64,000 bases of DNA from Lysobacter lycopersici (GCF_007556775.1 NZ_CP041742.1:1936001-2000000); one strand, 5' to 3'. Shown: positions 44,942 through 57,282, counted from the stretch's first letter. Notes: generated by a model not told the origin, from the sequence alone. Program-made: numbers and translations.

Positions 44942-45691
44942 ATGAAGCAGGTTGTCGTCATCGCATTGTTGGCATTGTTCACGTTTTCGACGTCGGGCTC
45001 CGCCCAGAAGGCCGCTAGCGTGGCGCTCACCGGAGAAGACATTCCGGCGGACATTCTGACGGATGGCTTCCTGGAAGCACACCCGGACTTGAAGTATCGC
45101 AAGGCGGGCATGCGCGCCGACGACTTGCATGATCCCGTGGTGGCGCGCCATCAGTACGCGCTCGCCGCTCGGTATGGCGACAAGCCTTCGCAGGCCCGGT
45201 TGGGGGAAATGACGTGGAATGGCGAAGGCGCTCCGCCGGACCACGCCCTGGGGTACCTGTGGATGGCGCTCGCTGCCGAACGCGGCTATGAAATGTTCGT
45301 CATGCTCAAGATGTATTACTGGCAGCAACTCACGCCGCAGGAACGCAAGGACGCCACGGCGCAGGCGCCTCGCATGCTGGCGAATTACGGGGACGTCGTC
45401 GCCAAACCGCGCCAGAGCGCGGTAATGCGCCGGGAAGCTCATCGAGCGACGGGTTCGATGCTGGGTCCCTCGTACGCGTCGGCGCTGTACATCGCGCTTC
45501 CCAATGGCGGCAGTATCGATGCGAATCGCTTCTATGCGCGTGAGTTCTGGAATGCGGACAGCTACTGGAAGTTGCAGGACCGCATCTGGAGCGGGGAACG
45601 CCATGCACGCATCGTGGTGGGCGACCTGCAGAACGTCTCCCCGATTCCAGAAGTGAAAAACGCGGAGCCGGCGCCGAAAGATCGGCCCTGA
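44942..45691 (+). CDS. Sel1-like secreted protein
   Basis: A 249-residue protein with a signal peptide (MKQVVVIALLALFTFSTSGS, cut near AQK). The mature protein has alpha-helical pairs with Sel1-like spacing (HQYALAARYGDKPSQARLGE, then GYLWMALAAERGYEMFVMLK), but only two repeats are convincing. It ends in a region with short strands and no recognised motif. The start at 44942 gives the signal peptide; longer in-frame codons upstream do not. It is transcribed divergently from rep and 39 bp before tdk, so it may be in a transcript with tdk. Function unknown. Confidence 0.6.
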   Translation: MKQVVVIALLALFTFSTSGSAQKAASVALTGEDIPADILTDGFLEAHPDLKYRKAGMRADDLHDPVVARHQYALAARYGDKPSQARLGEMTWNGEGAPPDHALGYLWMALAAERGYEMFVMLKMYYWQQLTPQERKDATAQAPRMLANYGDVVAKPRQSAVMRREAHRATGSMLGPSYASALYIALPNGGSIDANRFYAREFWNADSYWKLQDRIWSGERHARIVVGDLQNVSPIPEVKNAEPAPKDRP

Positions 45692-45730
45692 ACTGCCGGC
45701 AATGTCGGTGCGTCACGCTAGACTGTCGGC

Positions 45731-46354
45731 ATGGCCAAGCTCTACTTCTACTACTCGGCGATGAACGCGGGGAAGACCACGACCCTGCTGCAGTCCGCGC
45801 ACAACTACCGCGAACGCGGCATGCGCGTGCTGATCCTCACCCCGCGCCTGGACGACCGTTCCGGCAGCGGCACCGTCGCCTCGCGCATCGGCCTGCGCGC
45901 GCAGGGACGGGGCTTCGGCCGCGAGGACGACCTCGAACAACTCGTGCGCGACGACATCGCCGCACGCGGCAAGCTCGACTGCGTGCTGGTGGACGAAGCG
46001 CAATTCCTCACCAAGGCGCAGGCCTGGCAGCTGGGCGAGGTGGTCGATGCGCTGCGCGTGCCGGTGCTGTGCTACGGCCTGCGTACCGATTTCCGCGGCG
46101 AACTGTTCGAAGGCAGCGCCGCGTTGCTGGCGTGGGCGGACGAGCTCGACGAGATCAAGACCATCTGCCACAGCGGCAAGAAGGCGACGATGACCGTGCG
46201 CGTGGACGAGCAGGGGCGCGCGGTGCAGCAGGGGCCGCAGGTGGAAATCGGCGGCAACGAACGCTACGTATCGGTGTCGCGCGCGGAGTTCAAGAAAGTG
46301 ATGCGCGGCGAAGGCCGGGTCGAACTGCAGCAGGACGTGTTGCCGCTGGAGTAG
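45731..46354 (+). CDS. tdk: Thymidine kinase
   Basis: A 207-residue type II thymidine kinase (salvage of thymidine to dTMP). The P-loop [10 protein letters not shown] is at 11-20, the DE pair VLVDEAQFL at about 84-92, and [14 protein letters not shown] and [11 protein letters not shown] near the C-terminus are family motifs. The structural zinc site is degenerate: in E. coli Tdk the ligands come from ICFCG and VSVCRKHY, whereas here the same positions read ICHSG and VSVSRAEF, so only one of the four usual ligands remains. The gene is convergent with the second kinase gene, 6 bp apart. Confidence 0.93.
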   Translation: MAKLYFYYSAMNAGKTTTLLQSAHNYRERGMRVLILTPRLDDRSGSGTVASRIGLRAQGRGFGREDDLEQLVRDDIAARGKLDCVLVDEAQFLTKAQAWQLGEVVDALRVPVLCYGLRTDFRGELFEGSAALLAWADELDEIKTICHSGKKATMTVRVDEQGRAVQQGPQVEIGGNERYVSVSRAEFKKVMRGEGRVELQQDVLPLE

Positions 46355-46360
46355 GCGCGA

Positions 46361-49165
<2,805 letters not shown>

Positions 49166-49176
49166 GCGCGCCGGGC

Positions 49177-49740
49177 TCAGGCTTCCTTGAGCGAGGCGAG
49201 CAGGAACATTCGCGCCTTCTGCCAGTCGCGGCGGATGCTGCGTTCGGAACGCTCGAGCAGGCCGGCGATCTCCAGTTCGGACAGGCCGCCGAAGTAGCGC
49301 AGCTCCACCACCTGCGCGAGCTTGGGATCGACCGCCGCGAGCTTGGTCAGCGCCGCGTCGAGGCCGAGCGTCTCGTCGTCGACGCGCAGTGCGGATTCGA
49401 GGTCCTCGGGCAGGTCGGTGACGCGGTGCTGGTCGCCGCCGCGCTTCTGCGCGAGGCGCTGGCGGGCGTAGTCCACCACCACGCTGCGCATCGCGGACGC
49501 CGCATAGGCGAAGAAGTGCGCGCGGTCGCTGAACTCGACTTCGCGGCGGCCGGTGAGCTTGAGGTAGGCCTCGTGCACCAGCGCGGTGGCGTCGAGCGTA
49601 TGCCCGCGCTGGCCGGCGAGCTGGCGCCGGGCCATGGCGTGCAGCTCGTGGTAGAGCGTGGACAGCACCTGGCCCAGTGCATCGCGATCGCCATCGCGCG
49701 CGGCGCCGAGCAGTTGGGTGATGTCGCCGGAATCGCTCAT
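49177..49740 (-). CDS. ECF-type RNA polymerase sigma factor (second copy)
   Basis: A 187-residue factor, the same length as its paralogue at 15259-15822 and with the same motifs: ATALVHEAYLKLTGR in region 2, SDRAHFFAYAASAMRSVVVD, and LRYFGGLSELEIAGLLERSE with DWQKARMFLL in region 4. No anti-sigma factor gene is adjacent; the neighbouring kinase may play that regulatory role. The two pairs probably arose by duplication or were acquired separately within the same family. Confidence 0.88.
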   Translation of the reverse strand: MSDSGDITQLLGAARDGDRDALGQVLSTLYHELHAMARRQLAGQRGHTLDATALVHEAYLKLTGRREVEFSDRAHFFAYAASAMRSVVVDYARQRLAQKRGGDQHRVTDLPEDLESALRVDDETLGLDAALTKLAAVDPKLAQVVELRYFGGLSELEIAGLLERSERSIRRDWQKARMFLLASLKEA

Positions 49741-49799
49741 GCGCGGATCGCGCCTCCCCGCGCGTGTGGCCCACTATACCGCTGGCCCGCGAACCTCCT

Positions 49800-50612
49800 T
49801 CAGCGCTGGCAGTGCCCGCACCAGACGCTGGCGCGCTGGCCGACCATGGCTTGCTTCAGCGGCCGGCCGCAGCGCGGGCAGGGTTTACCGCCGCGACCGT
49901 AGGCGGACAGTTCCTGTTCGAAGTAGCCAGGCGCGCCGTCCGGGGCGATGAAATCGCGCAACGTGGTCCCGCCGCGGGCGATGGCATGGGCGAGGATGCG
50001 CTTCGCTTCCCCGGCGAGCGCGGCGTAGCGCTCGCGCGAGACCTTGCCGGCGGCGCGCAGCGGCGAAATGCCGGCGGCGAACAGCGCCTCGGCGGCATAG
50101 ATGTTGCCGACGCCGACCACGATCTTCTGGTCCATGAGGAAGGTTTTCACCGGCGCGCTGCGACCACGGCTGCGTTCGAACAGGTGCTCCCCGTCGAACG
50201 CCTCCGACAGCGGTTCCGGCCCGAGGTCGCGCAGCAATTCATGGGTTTCGCCCGGCTCCTGCCAGAGCAGGCAGCCGAAGCGGCGCGGATCGTTGAAGCG
50301 CAGCACGCGCCCCGAGTCGAGGGCGAGATCGACGTGGTCGTGTTCGCGTACCGGCGTTTTCGCCGGCAGCACCCGCAGGCTGCCGGACATGCCCAGGTGC
50401 AACAGGGCGCTGCCGGCCTCGGTGTCGAAGAGCAGGTACTTGGCACGGCGGCGCACCGCGACGATGCGCTGCCCCGGCAGGCGTTCGGACACCTCGGGCG
50501 GGATCGGCCAGCGCAGGTCCGGGCGACGCAGCAGCACCGAGCGCACCCGCCGGCCCTCGAGGTGCGGGGCGAGCCCGGCGCGGGTGGTTTCGACTTCGGG
50601 GAGTTCGGGCAT
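49800..50612 (-). CDS. mutM: Formamidopyrimidine-DNA glycosylase
   Basis: A 270-residue base-excision repair glycosylase/AP lyase that removes 8-oxoguanine and formamidopyrimidines. The N-terminal PELPEVET supplies the catalytic Pro and Glu after Met removal. The helix-two-turn-helix [12 protein letters not shown] lies in the middle, and the C-terminal zinc finger has cysteines at 245, 248, 265 and 268. Length matches the family. Its start lies just 19 bp from the first copy of a 15-bp direct repeat. Confidence 0.97.
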   Translation of the reverse strand: MPELPEVETTRAGLAPHLEGRRVRSVLLRRPDLRWPIPPEVSERLPGQRIVAVRRRAKYLLFDTEAGSALLHLGMSGSLRVLPAKTPVREHDHVDLALDSGRVLRFNDPRRFGCLLWQEPGETHELLRDLGPEPLSEAFDGEHLFERSRGRSAPVKTFLMDQKIVVGVGNIYAAEALFAAGISPLRAAGKVSRERYAALAGEAKRILAHAIARGGTTLRDFIAPDGAPGYFEQELSAYGRGGKPCPRCGRPLKQAMVGQRASVWCGHCQR

Positions 50613-50631
50613 TCGATAAAACCCTAAAGAA

Positions 50632-50646
50632 TGAACAACATACGCC
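50632..50646 (+). repeat. 15-bp direct repeat, left copy
   Basis: TGAACAACATACGCC, identical to 53881-53895. The two copies frame a three-gene block. Confidence 0.7.
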
Positions 50647-50771
50647 ATTACTGTGCGGTCAGTCGCAAAATGCGCGACCATGGAATCGGCGAACGCGATG
50701 CGTGGACTGGCCTGATTGGACCGCGGATCGACGTTTCCAATGGAATAGGCAGCTTCTTGCAGGGGGAAGCC

Positions 50772-51872
50772 ATGCGTGTACCGGCCTGGTTTGCGTTACT
50801 TGCCGGATTGGTCGTGGGCACGGCGCAAGCCCACGGATCGAACGATGCGCGCGCGCGGCCCGATTTCCGCCCGGTCACCGCGTACGTGGACGGCTTCGTC
50901 GGGTCATCGGCCGACGACCTGCTCCCCGGCGCGTCGCTGATCATCATCCAGGACGGCAGCGCCATCTATCGGCGCGACTTCGGCACCTATGTCGGCATCG
51001 CGCCGCAGGCGCCGGTGGCATCGGCGAGCAAATGGCTCTCGGCGCTGGTGGTCCAGCGGCTCGTCGAACAGGGAAAGATGCACTGGGACGACACGGTCGC
51101 CGATTATTTCGGTTCGAGCTATCCGAATCCCGATGCGACCAAGGGCGGGATCACCCTCGGGCAGTTGATGAGCCACACGTCGGGAATCGCCACCGCGAGC
51201 GATGCATGCCTGCAGTTCGCCAACCGCAACATGGCGCTCGATGCCTGCGCGAAGCAGATCCTCGGCGCGCCATTGGGCTGGCAGCCGGGAACCACGTTCG
51301 CCTACGGCGAGAATTCGATGCAGGTCGCCGGCGCGATGGCGCAACGCGCGACCGGCAAGGCCTGGGCGCAACTGGTCAAGACCGAATTGACCATTCCGCT
51401 GAAGATGACCAAGACCGATTACGGATTGAACGCCAGCGGCCTGCCGTTCAAGAACCCGATCATCGCCGGTGGCGCGCGTTCGACCCTGCGCGACTATGCC
51501 AACGTCGTGCTGATGGTCCTGCAGGGCGGCGTGTTCGACGGCGCGCAGTACCTCTCGCCGGAAGGCATCGCCGAGATGCAGCTCGACCAGACCCATGGCG
51601 TTCCGGTGGACGTCGCGTCCGATCCCTATCCCGAAGCGTTCGGCTACGGTTACGGCGAATGGCGCGATGCGGTCGATTGCGACGGCATCGCGGTCCGCGT
51701 GTCCAGCACCGGCGCCTTCGGCACGTCCCCGTGGGTCGACTACGGCCACGGCATCGCGGCCGTGTTCCTCGCCTACAGGCAGTATCCGCCCTCGCAACTC
51801 CGGGACACCCTCAGGCAATTGTGGGGCGTTGTCGACGATGCGGTCGGCGGCCCGGTCGGATGTTCGCCCTGA
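50772..51872 (+). CDS. Secreted beta-lactamase-family serine hydrolase
   Basis: A 366-residue protein with a signal peptide (first 20 residues, cut near AQA). The serine beta-lactamase/esterase fold is shown by SASK (Ser84, Lys87), a later tyrosine region ([20 protein letters not shown]) and LMSHTSGIA. Members include D-aminopeptidases, esterases and penicillin-binding-protein-like enzymes; a true beta-lactamase role is unlikely. A strong ribosome site (AGGGGGAA) precedes the ATG. It is first of three plus-strand genes between the two 15-bp repeats. Confidence 0.8.
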   Translation: MRVPAWFALLAGLVVGTAQAHGSNDARARPDFRPVTAYVDGFVGSSADDLLPGASLIIIQDGSAIYRRDFGTYVGIAPQAPVASASKWLSALVVQRLVEQGKMHWDDTVADYFGSSYPNPDATKGGITLGQLMSHTSGIATASDACLQFANRNMALDACAKQILGAPLGWQPGTTFAYGENSMQVAGAMAQRATGKAWAQLVKTELTIPLKMTKTDYGLNASGLPFKNPIIAGGARSTLRDYANVVLMVLQGGVFDGAQYLSPEGIAEMQLDQTHGVPVDVASDPYPEAFGYGYGEWRDAVDCDGIAVRVSSTGAFGTSPWVDYGHGIAAVFLAYRQYPPSQLRDTLRQLWGVVDDAVGGPVGCSP

Positions 51873-51925
51873 CCTCGCCAGGCGCGCATCGATCCCGATT
51901 CCTTGCATCAATGGAGCACCAAACC

Positions 51926-53221
51926 ATGGACAACGACACCCGCCTGTTCTTCGGCATGGCCGCGGCTTCGCTGCTCGTCCTCGCCGGATCGGCATCGGCG
52001 CAGACCCTGCCCGAGGAAATCCAGGTCGGAGCGCGCGTGATCAAGGACTTCGAATTCGATACCGCGCGCGACGGCGTTTTCTGCCCGAGCTGTAATGGCG
52101 GCGCGGGGAATTCCCGCCTCGCCTACATCGACACGGACCACAACCTCTGGGTCGGCGGCGTCAATTTCAGCAACGGCTACTTCAATCCGCCGGACGGAAA
52201 GGCCGTGCTGGTCGACACCAACGCGACCACCGCGACCGAGATCGGCAATGGCCCGGAGTGGGTGGATTCGGAGCAAGGCTCGCAGTTGGTTTACACCCGC
52301 TGGACCGATGGCGTGCCGCACCAGGCAGTCAACCTGCAACTGGGCTTGGCCGTCATGAACGGGGGCACCTGGATCGCGGGTCCGATCGACCATAGCAAGG
52401 GACGCGTGCTGCCCCTCGGCACGGACGATCCGAACGGCTCGTACCCGTTCCTGCATTTCCAGACGTTCTCGACGCAGTCGCGACCGACCACCCTGTACTG
52501 GCGCGGCCTGTATCCGGATTCGACCGAAACCGCGATCCCGATGCTGAACCCACAGGCGAACATCACCCGGCGCTGGGTTCCCGGCACCCTCGACATCATC
52601 CTCACCGCTTCCGAGAGTTCGGTCGTTCCGACCACGCCCGCGACGGTCTCGCCATCGACGCGGCAGGTGTTCCTCTACCACGCCTCGACCGGGACGTTCG
52701 AGCAACTGACGTTCGACGACGTGAACAAGTTCTGGGCCTTCATGTGGCCGGCGCCCGAGTTCGGCAACGAGCAGGTGTTCGTGGTCATGGTCGGCGGCAA
52801 TCGGCTGCGCATCTACCGCAAGCTGGACAACGGGCAGGGCGAGGCGGTGTGGACGAACATCAAGACCATCAACATGCCCGACGACACGCCCTACGTGACC
52901 TCGCCGGAGCCGTTCGTCTACAACAACCAGTCGTGGGTCAGCTTCACCCTGTCCGCGGATCCCACCGGACGCGATTTCACCAAGCCGAGCCTGATCGCCA
53001 TCTCCGGCATCGTCCCCGGCGTCGACAGCCTGCGGCTTCTGACCTCGGCCTCCGATCGCGTGCGTCGCGACCCGGAATATTTCATCACCGCGAACGGTCC
53101 CTACATCTACTACAACCGTTATCTCCCGGCATCGGGTCCGGGCGGCCATCCCACCAGCGAAGGTGTGTTCCGGGTCGATACCCAGCTGGGGCCGCCCGCG
53201 AACGCCACGCGGCCACGGTAA
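51926..53221 (+). CDS. Secreted protein of unknown family
   Basis: A 431-residue protein. A signal peptide (MDNDTRLFFGMAAASLLVLA, cut near ASA) is followed by a mature region rich in aromatic and polar residues with many short strands, suggesting a beta-propeller or jelly-roll. A CPSC pair lies near residue 50. I recognise no family and see no catalytic motif. An ATG at 51911 is an alternative start that adds five residues. It follows the serine hydrolase by 53 bp and precedes the TlpA-like gene by 95 bp. Confidence 0.65.
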   Translation: MDNDTRLFFGMAAASLLVLAGSASAQTLPEEIQVGARVIKDFEFDTARDGVFCPSCNGGAGNSRLAYIDTDHNLWVGGVNFSNGYFNPPDGKAVLVDTNATTATEIGNGPEWVDSEQGSQLVYTRWTDGVPHQAVNLQLGLAVMNGGTWIAGPIDHSKGRVLPLGTDDPNGSYPFLHFQTFSTQSRPTTLYWRGLYPDSTETAIPMLNPQANITRRWVPGTLDIILTASESSVVPTTPATVSPSTRQVFLYHASTGTFEQLTFDDVNKFWAFMWPAPEFGNEQVFVVMVGGNRLRIYRKLDNGQGEAVWTNIKTINMPDDTPYVTSPEPFVYNNQSWVSFTLSADPTGRDFTKPSLIAISGIVPGVDSLRLLTSASDRVRRDPEYFITANGPYIYYNRYLPASGPGGHPTSEGVFRVDTQLGPPANATRPR

Positions 53222-53316
53222 CGGCCGCTCCCCGCCGAGCGGTTCCGCGGGGACGCAGCGTGGATTGATCGCGGTTCGTCGTGCAAGATTGCGCGGGGAC
53301 TTCGGGGGAACGACGG

Positions 53317-53883
53317 ATGTTGCGGAAGCGATGGATGATGGCGGCCTTGCTGCTGGTTTCCGCATGGGCGTCGGCGGCGACACCGGTTCCGGCCGCGGCG
53401 CCATCCGTGGGCGACATTCCGCCGCAGGTCCTGGGCATGGACCGCAACGGCGATCCGGTCGACTTGGGGCAGTTGCGCGGCAAGGTGGTCGTGGTGACGT
53501 TCTGGGCCTCCTGGTGCGGCTATTGCCGCAAGGAACTTCCTGCATTGAACGCCATGCAGTCCGCCACGGGCCCGGATTATTTCCGGGTGGTCGCGGTCAA
53601 CGTGCAGGACGGGAACGATGAATACCGCGCCATCGTCAGGAAGATGCGCGACTACACGCTGACCTTTACCCGCGACCGCAGCGGCGGCATCGCCGAAAGC
53701 TACGGGGTGAAGTCGTACCCCAACCTGTGGATCATCGACCCGGAGGGCAGGGTCGCGGCGCGCCACATCGGTTATGGCGAGGATTCGTTCAAGGAGATCG
53801 TCGACGAAATCAGCCGTGTCGTTCAGGTTGAGGTCGATCGCCTGAACACGGCTTCCGCCAGCAAGCCCGCCGCTTCAGGCTGA
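53317..53883 (+). CDS. TlpA-like periplasmic thioredoxin
   Basis: A 188-residue protein with a signal peptide or anchor (MLRKRWMMAALLLVSAWASA). The thioredoxin fold begins near 34; the active site is WCGYC (Cys67, Cys70), the sort used by TlpA/ResA/CcmG oxidoreductases to reduce disulphides outside the cytoplasm. The cis-proline loop is SYPNLWII. A ribosome site (GGGGGAA) precedes the ATG; GTG at 53281 is a weaker alternative. Its TGA stop is the first three bases of the right copy of the 15-bp repeat. Confidence 0.82.
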   Translation: MLRKRWMMAALLLVSAWASAATPVPAAAPSVGDIPPQVLGMDRNGDPVDLGQLRGKVVVVTFWASWCGYCRKELPALNAMQSATGPDYFRVVAVNVQDGNDEYRAIVRKMRDYTLTFTRDRSGGIAESYGVKSYPNLWIIDPEGRVAARHIGYGEDSFKEIVDEISRVVQVEVDRLNTASASKPAASG

Positions 53884-53895
53884 ACAACATACGCC
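53881..53895 (+). repeat. 15-bp direct repeat, right copy
   Basis: TGAACAACATACGCC, identical to 50632-50646. Its first three bases are the stop codon of the TlpA-like gene. A palindrome (CGCCCAC/GTGGGCG) begins at its last base. Confidence 0.7.
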
Positions 53896-53966
53896 GCCCA
53901 CGGGTGACGTGGGCGGTGGCAGGCCCCATCATGCGCAGTGCGTTTCCCTGCGCCCCGAGATCCGAC

Positions 53967-55175
53967 ATGCCTGCTTCCCTGCTCGACTTCCTCACCGGTG
54001 GCCTGGTCCAGCCCGGCTGGATCGCCCTCGCCGTGTACCTGCTGGTCGCGACCCAGCTCACCATCTTCTCGGTGACGCTGTACCTGCACCGCAGCATCGC
54101 CCACCGCGGCGTCGACTTCCATCCGCTGCTGGCACACTTCTTCCGGTTCTGGAACTGGATCACCACCTCGATGATCCCGCGCGAGTGGGCGGCGATCCAC
54201 CGCAAGCACCACGCGAAGTGCGAGACCGAGGAAGACCCGCACAGCCCGGTGGTGAAGGGCATCGGCAACGTGTTCTGGCATGGCGTCGAGCTGTACCGCG
54301 AAGCGCGCGCCGACCGCGCGTCCATCGAGCAGTACGGCAAGGGCTGCCCGGACGACTGGATCGAGCGCAAGTTGTACACGCCGCACGCGACGATGGGCCC
54401 GACCCTGTTGCTGTTCCTCAGCTTCGTGCTGTTCGGCTTCAAGGGCGTCGCGATCTGGGCGATCCAGATGGCGTGGATCCCGTTCTGGGCCGCGGGCGTG
54501 GTCAACGGCCTCGGCCACTGGTGGGGCTACCGCAACTTCGAGACCGACGACACCGCGACCAACCTTTCGCCCTGGGGCGTGTGGATCGGCGGCGAGGAAC
54601 TGCACAACAACCACCACGCGTTCCCGTCCTCGGCCAAGTTCGCGCTGCGCAAGTGGGAGTTCGACATCGGCTGGGCCGCGATCCGCGCCGCGCAGGCGCT
54701 GGGCCTGGCCAAGGTGCTGCGCGTCGCGCCGGCGCTCGACGTGCGCCCGAACATCAACGTACCGGACATGGACACGATGAAGGCGCTGCTCGCGCATCGC
54801 TTCCAGGCCATGACCGACTTCAAGCGCGGCGTGCTGGCGCCTGCGTTGCAGGAAGAAGCCGCCGCGCGCGGCACGCGCCTGCGCCGCCTGCTGCCGCGCA
54901 AGCTGCGCCACGGCCTCGCCGACGACGGCCGCTGGCTGAAGCCCGAAGCGCGCGCGCAGATGCATGCGTGGGTGGAGGAATCGCCGCGCATCCGCGCGCT
55001 GGTCGAAGCGCGCGCGCGCCTCGCGCAAGTGCTGACCGCGCGCAGCCACGATGCCGCCGAACGCCTGCACCAGTTGCAGGCCTGGTGCCGCGAGGCCGAG
55101 GCCAGCGGCATCCACGCGTTGCAGGCCTATGCCGCGCGGCTCAAGGGTTATTCGCTGCAGGCCACCCGCGCCTGA
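53967..55175 (+). CDS. Fatty acid desaturase (acyl-CoA/lipid desaturase)
   Basis: A 402-residue membrane di-iron desaturase. The three histidine boxes are HRSIAH (41-46), HRKHH (78-82) and HNNHH (213-217), with membrane helices between. It probably introduces a cis double bond into membrane acyl chains (delta-9 type), which would suit the cyclopropane synthase elsewhere in the window. The C-terminal 150 residues are basic and helical and extend past the catalytic core. The start at 53967 was chosen over 53904 because it gives the normal distance to the first box. The EF-hand gene starts 7 bp downstream. Confidence 0.85.
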   Translation: MPASLLDFLTGGLVQPGWIALAVYLLVATQLTIFSVTLYLHRSIAHRGVDFHPLLAHFFRFWNWITTSMIPREWAAIHRKHHAKCETEEDPHSPVVKGIGNVFWHGVELYREARADRASIEQYGKGCPDDWIERKLYTPHATMGPTLLLFLSFVLFGFKGVAIWAIQMAWIPFWAAGVVNGLGHWWGYRNFETDDTATNLSPWGVWIGGEELHNNHHAFPSSAKFALRKWEFDIGWAAIRAAQALGLAKVLRVAPALDVRPNINVPDMDTMKALLAHRFQAMTDFKRGVLAPALQEEAAARGTRLRRLLPRKLRHGLADDGRWLKPEARAQMHAWVEESPRIRALVEARARLAQVLTARSHDAAERLHQLQAWCREAEASGIHALQAYAARLKGYSLQATRA

Positions 55176-55182
55176 CCCGCGC

Positions 55183-55524
55183 ATGCGGCGCGCATTCGCC
55201 GTCGCCTGCGTGTTCGGAATCGCATTCGCGCCGATCGTCGCATCGGCGCAGGTCGTATCCAGCAACGACTACCTCGCGCGCATGGACGTCGACCATGACG
55301 GCCGCGTGTCGCTGGCCGAATACCAGGACTGGCTGAGCTACGCCTTCGACGCGATGGACCGCGACCGCGACGGCGTGCTGTCGCCGGCGGAACAACCCGG
55401 CGGGCGCGGCGCGCCGATCAGCCGCGAACAGCATCGCGCGCGCCTGGCCGAGCGTTTCCGCAAACAGGACGCGAACGGCGATGGCTATCTCAACGCGAAG
55501 GAACTCGCCGCGCCACCGCGTTGA
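55183..55524 (+). CDS. EF-hand calcium-binding secreted protein
   Basis: A 113-residue protein with a signal peptide (first about 22 residues, cut near ASA). Three EF-hand loops can be read: DVDHDGRVSLAE, DRDRDGVLSPAE and DANGDGYLNAKE, each with the spacing needed to bind calcium. It is probably a small periplasmic or secreted calcium-binding protein. It follows the desaturase gene by 7 bp on the same strand; the link between them is unexplained. Confidence 0.82.
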   Translation: MRRAFAVACVFGIAFAPIVASAQVVSSNDYLARMDVDHDGRVSLAEYQDWLSYAFDAMDRDRDGVLSPAEQPGGRGAPISREQHRARLAERFRKQDANGDGYLNAKELAAPPR

Positions 55525-55558
55525 ACCGGCAGGTCGCGGCATTGCGATCCACGCACGC

Positions 55559-55587
55559 AAAAAAGACGCCGGCACGAGGCCGGCGTC
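55559..55587 (-). terminator. Intrinsic terminator of the porin-transporter operon
   Basis: On the minus strand, GACGCCGGC/GCCGGCGTC (9-bp perfect stem, 5-nt loop) is followed by TTTTTT. It lies 25 bp beyond the transporter stop codon. Read on the plus strand the same stem may also end the EF-hand transcript. Confidence 0.8.
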
Positions 55588-55612
55588 CATGCATCGCGCG
55601 GGGAGGATGGGT

Positions 55613-57271
55613 TTACTGGGTGATGTCGCGGTCCTTGGTTTCGGGCAGGAACAGGCAACCGATCACGAACGTCATCAGCGCGATGATGATCGGGTACCAG
55701 AGGCCGTAGTAGATGTCGCCCTTCCAGATCACCAGCGCCAGCGACAGCGACGGCAGGAAGCCGCCGAACCAGCCGTTGCCGATGTGGTAGGGCAGCGACA
55801 TCGAGGTGTAGCGGATGCGGGTCGGGAACAGTTCCACCAGCCATGCCGCGATCGGCCCGTAGACCATCGTCACATACAGCACCAGGACGAACAGGATCAG
55901 CAGCACCATCGGCTTGTTCATGCGTTCCGGGTTCGCCTTTTCCGGATAGCCCGCCGCGTTGAGCGCGGTGCGCAGTTCGGCGCCGAACGCGGTGGTCTTT
56001 TCCTTCAGCGCATCCTTGGCCATGCCCGCGCCTTCGAACGAAGCGATGGTGCTGTCGCCGACCTTGACCTCGGCCAGCGAACCGGCCGGCGCGTCGACCA
56101 CGGTGTAGGGCACGCTGGCCTTGATCAGCGCGCTGCGGGCGATGTCGCAGGAACTGGTGAACTTGGCGGTACCGACCGGATCGAACTGGAAGCTGCAGGT
56201 CTTCTGGTCGGCATGCACCGTCACCGGGCTGGCCGCGCTGGCGTCGTGGATGGCGGGTGTGGCGTAGTGGGTCAGGCCCCTGAACAGCGGGAAGTAGGTG
56301 AGCGCGGCGAGCAGGCAGCCGGCCATCACGATCTTCTTGCGGCCGATCTTGTCCGACAGCCAGCCGAAGAACACGAAGAACGGCGTGGCCAGCAGCAGCG
56401 CGGCGGCGATCATGAGCCAGGTCGTGGTGCTGTCCACGCGCAGGATCTGCTGCAGGAAGTACATGGCGTAGAACTGGCCGCCGTACCAGACCACGGCCTG
56501 GCCGGCGGTGGCGCCGAGCAGCGCCAGCAACGCGATCTTGCCGTTGCGCGAGAAGAAGCTTTCGGTGATCGGCGCCTTCGACTGCTTGCCCTCGGCCTTC
56601 ATCTGCTGGAACAGCGGCGATTCGGCCAGTTGCATGCGGATCCACACCGACACGCCCAGCAGCACGATCGACAGCAGGAACGGCACGCGCCAGCCCCAGT
56701 CCTCGAACGCTTCCTTGCCCAACGCCTTCTGGCAACCCAGGATCACCAGCAACGACAGGAACAGGCCGACCGTGGCGGTGGTCTGGATGAAGCTGGTGTA
56801 CAGGCCGCGCTTGCCGTTGGGCGCGTGCTCGGCGACGTAGGTCGCCGCGCCGCCGTACTCGCCGCCCAGCGCCAGTCCCTGCAACAGGCGTAGCGCGATC
56901 AGGATCGCCGGCGCCGCGAAGCCGATGCTGGCGTAGTTCGGCAAGGCGCCGACCACGAACGTGGACAGGCCCATGATCACGATGGTGATGAGGAAGGTGT
57001 ACTTGCGCCCCACCATGTCGCCGATGCGGCCGAACAGCAGCGCGCCGAACGGGCGCACGGCGAAACCGGCGGCGAACGCGAGCAGGGTGAAGATCATCGC
57101 GCTGGCCTCGTTGAGCCCGCTGAAGAACTGCTTGGCGATGATCGCGGCGAGCGAACCGTAGAGGTAGAAGTCGTACCACTCGAACACGGTACCGAGCGAC
57201 GAGGCGAAGATGACCTTCTTGTGGCCCGTGGTCAGCGTGCCTGGCGACGGATGCGCGGTGATGCTGGACAT
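55613..57271 (-). CDS. MHS-type MFS transporter (metabolite:H+ symporter)
   Basis: A 552-residue major-facilitator transporter with twelve membrane helices. The start (SSLGTVFEWYDFYLYGSLAA), RPFGALLFGRIGDMVGRK, and RLLQGLALGGEYGGAATYVAEHAP place it in the metabolite:H+ symporter family that includes KgtP, ProP and ShiA. A hydrophilic insert of about 100 residues lies between helices 8 and 9 and holds the pair CSFQFDPVGTAKFTSSC; this is known in part of the family. The substrate is likely a carboxylate. It lies 11 bp after the porin gene, so the two are an operon. Confidence 0.85.
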   Translation of the reverse strand: MSSITAHPSPGTLTTGHKKVIFASSLGTVFEWYDFYLYGSLAAIIAKQFFSGLNEASAMIFTLLAFAAGFAVRPFGALLFGRIGDMVGRKYTFLITIVIMGLSTFVVGALPNYASIGFAAPAILIALRLLQGLALGGEYGGAATYVAEHAPNGKRGLYTSFIQTTATVGLFLSLLVILGCQKALGKEAFEDWGWRVPFLLSIVLLGVSVWIRMQLAESPLFQQMKAEGKQSKAPITESFFSRNGKIALLALLGATAGQAVVWYGGQFYAMYFLQQILRVDSTTTWLMIAAALLLATPFFVFFGWLSDKIGRKKIVMAGCLLAALTYFPLFRGLTHYATPAIHDASAASPVTVHADQKTCSFQFDPVGTAKFTSSCDIARSALIKASVPYTVVDAPAGSLAEVKVGDSTIASFEGAGMAKDALKEKTTAFGAELRTALNAAGYPEKANPERMNKPMVLLILFVLVLYVTMVYGPIAAWLVELFPTRIRYTSMSLPYHIGNGWFGGFLPSLSLALVIWKGDIYYGLWYPIIIALMTFVIGCLFLPETKDRDITQ

Positions 57272-57282
57272 GGCGTTTTCCC

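Noticed and set aside
55613-57271. The hydrophilic insert with two cysteines in the MFS transporter as a fused extra domain.
   Set aside because: The same insert is known in part of this transporter family, so it is not a new fusion.
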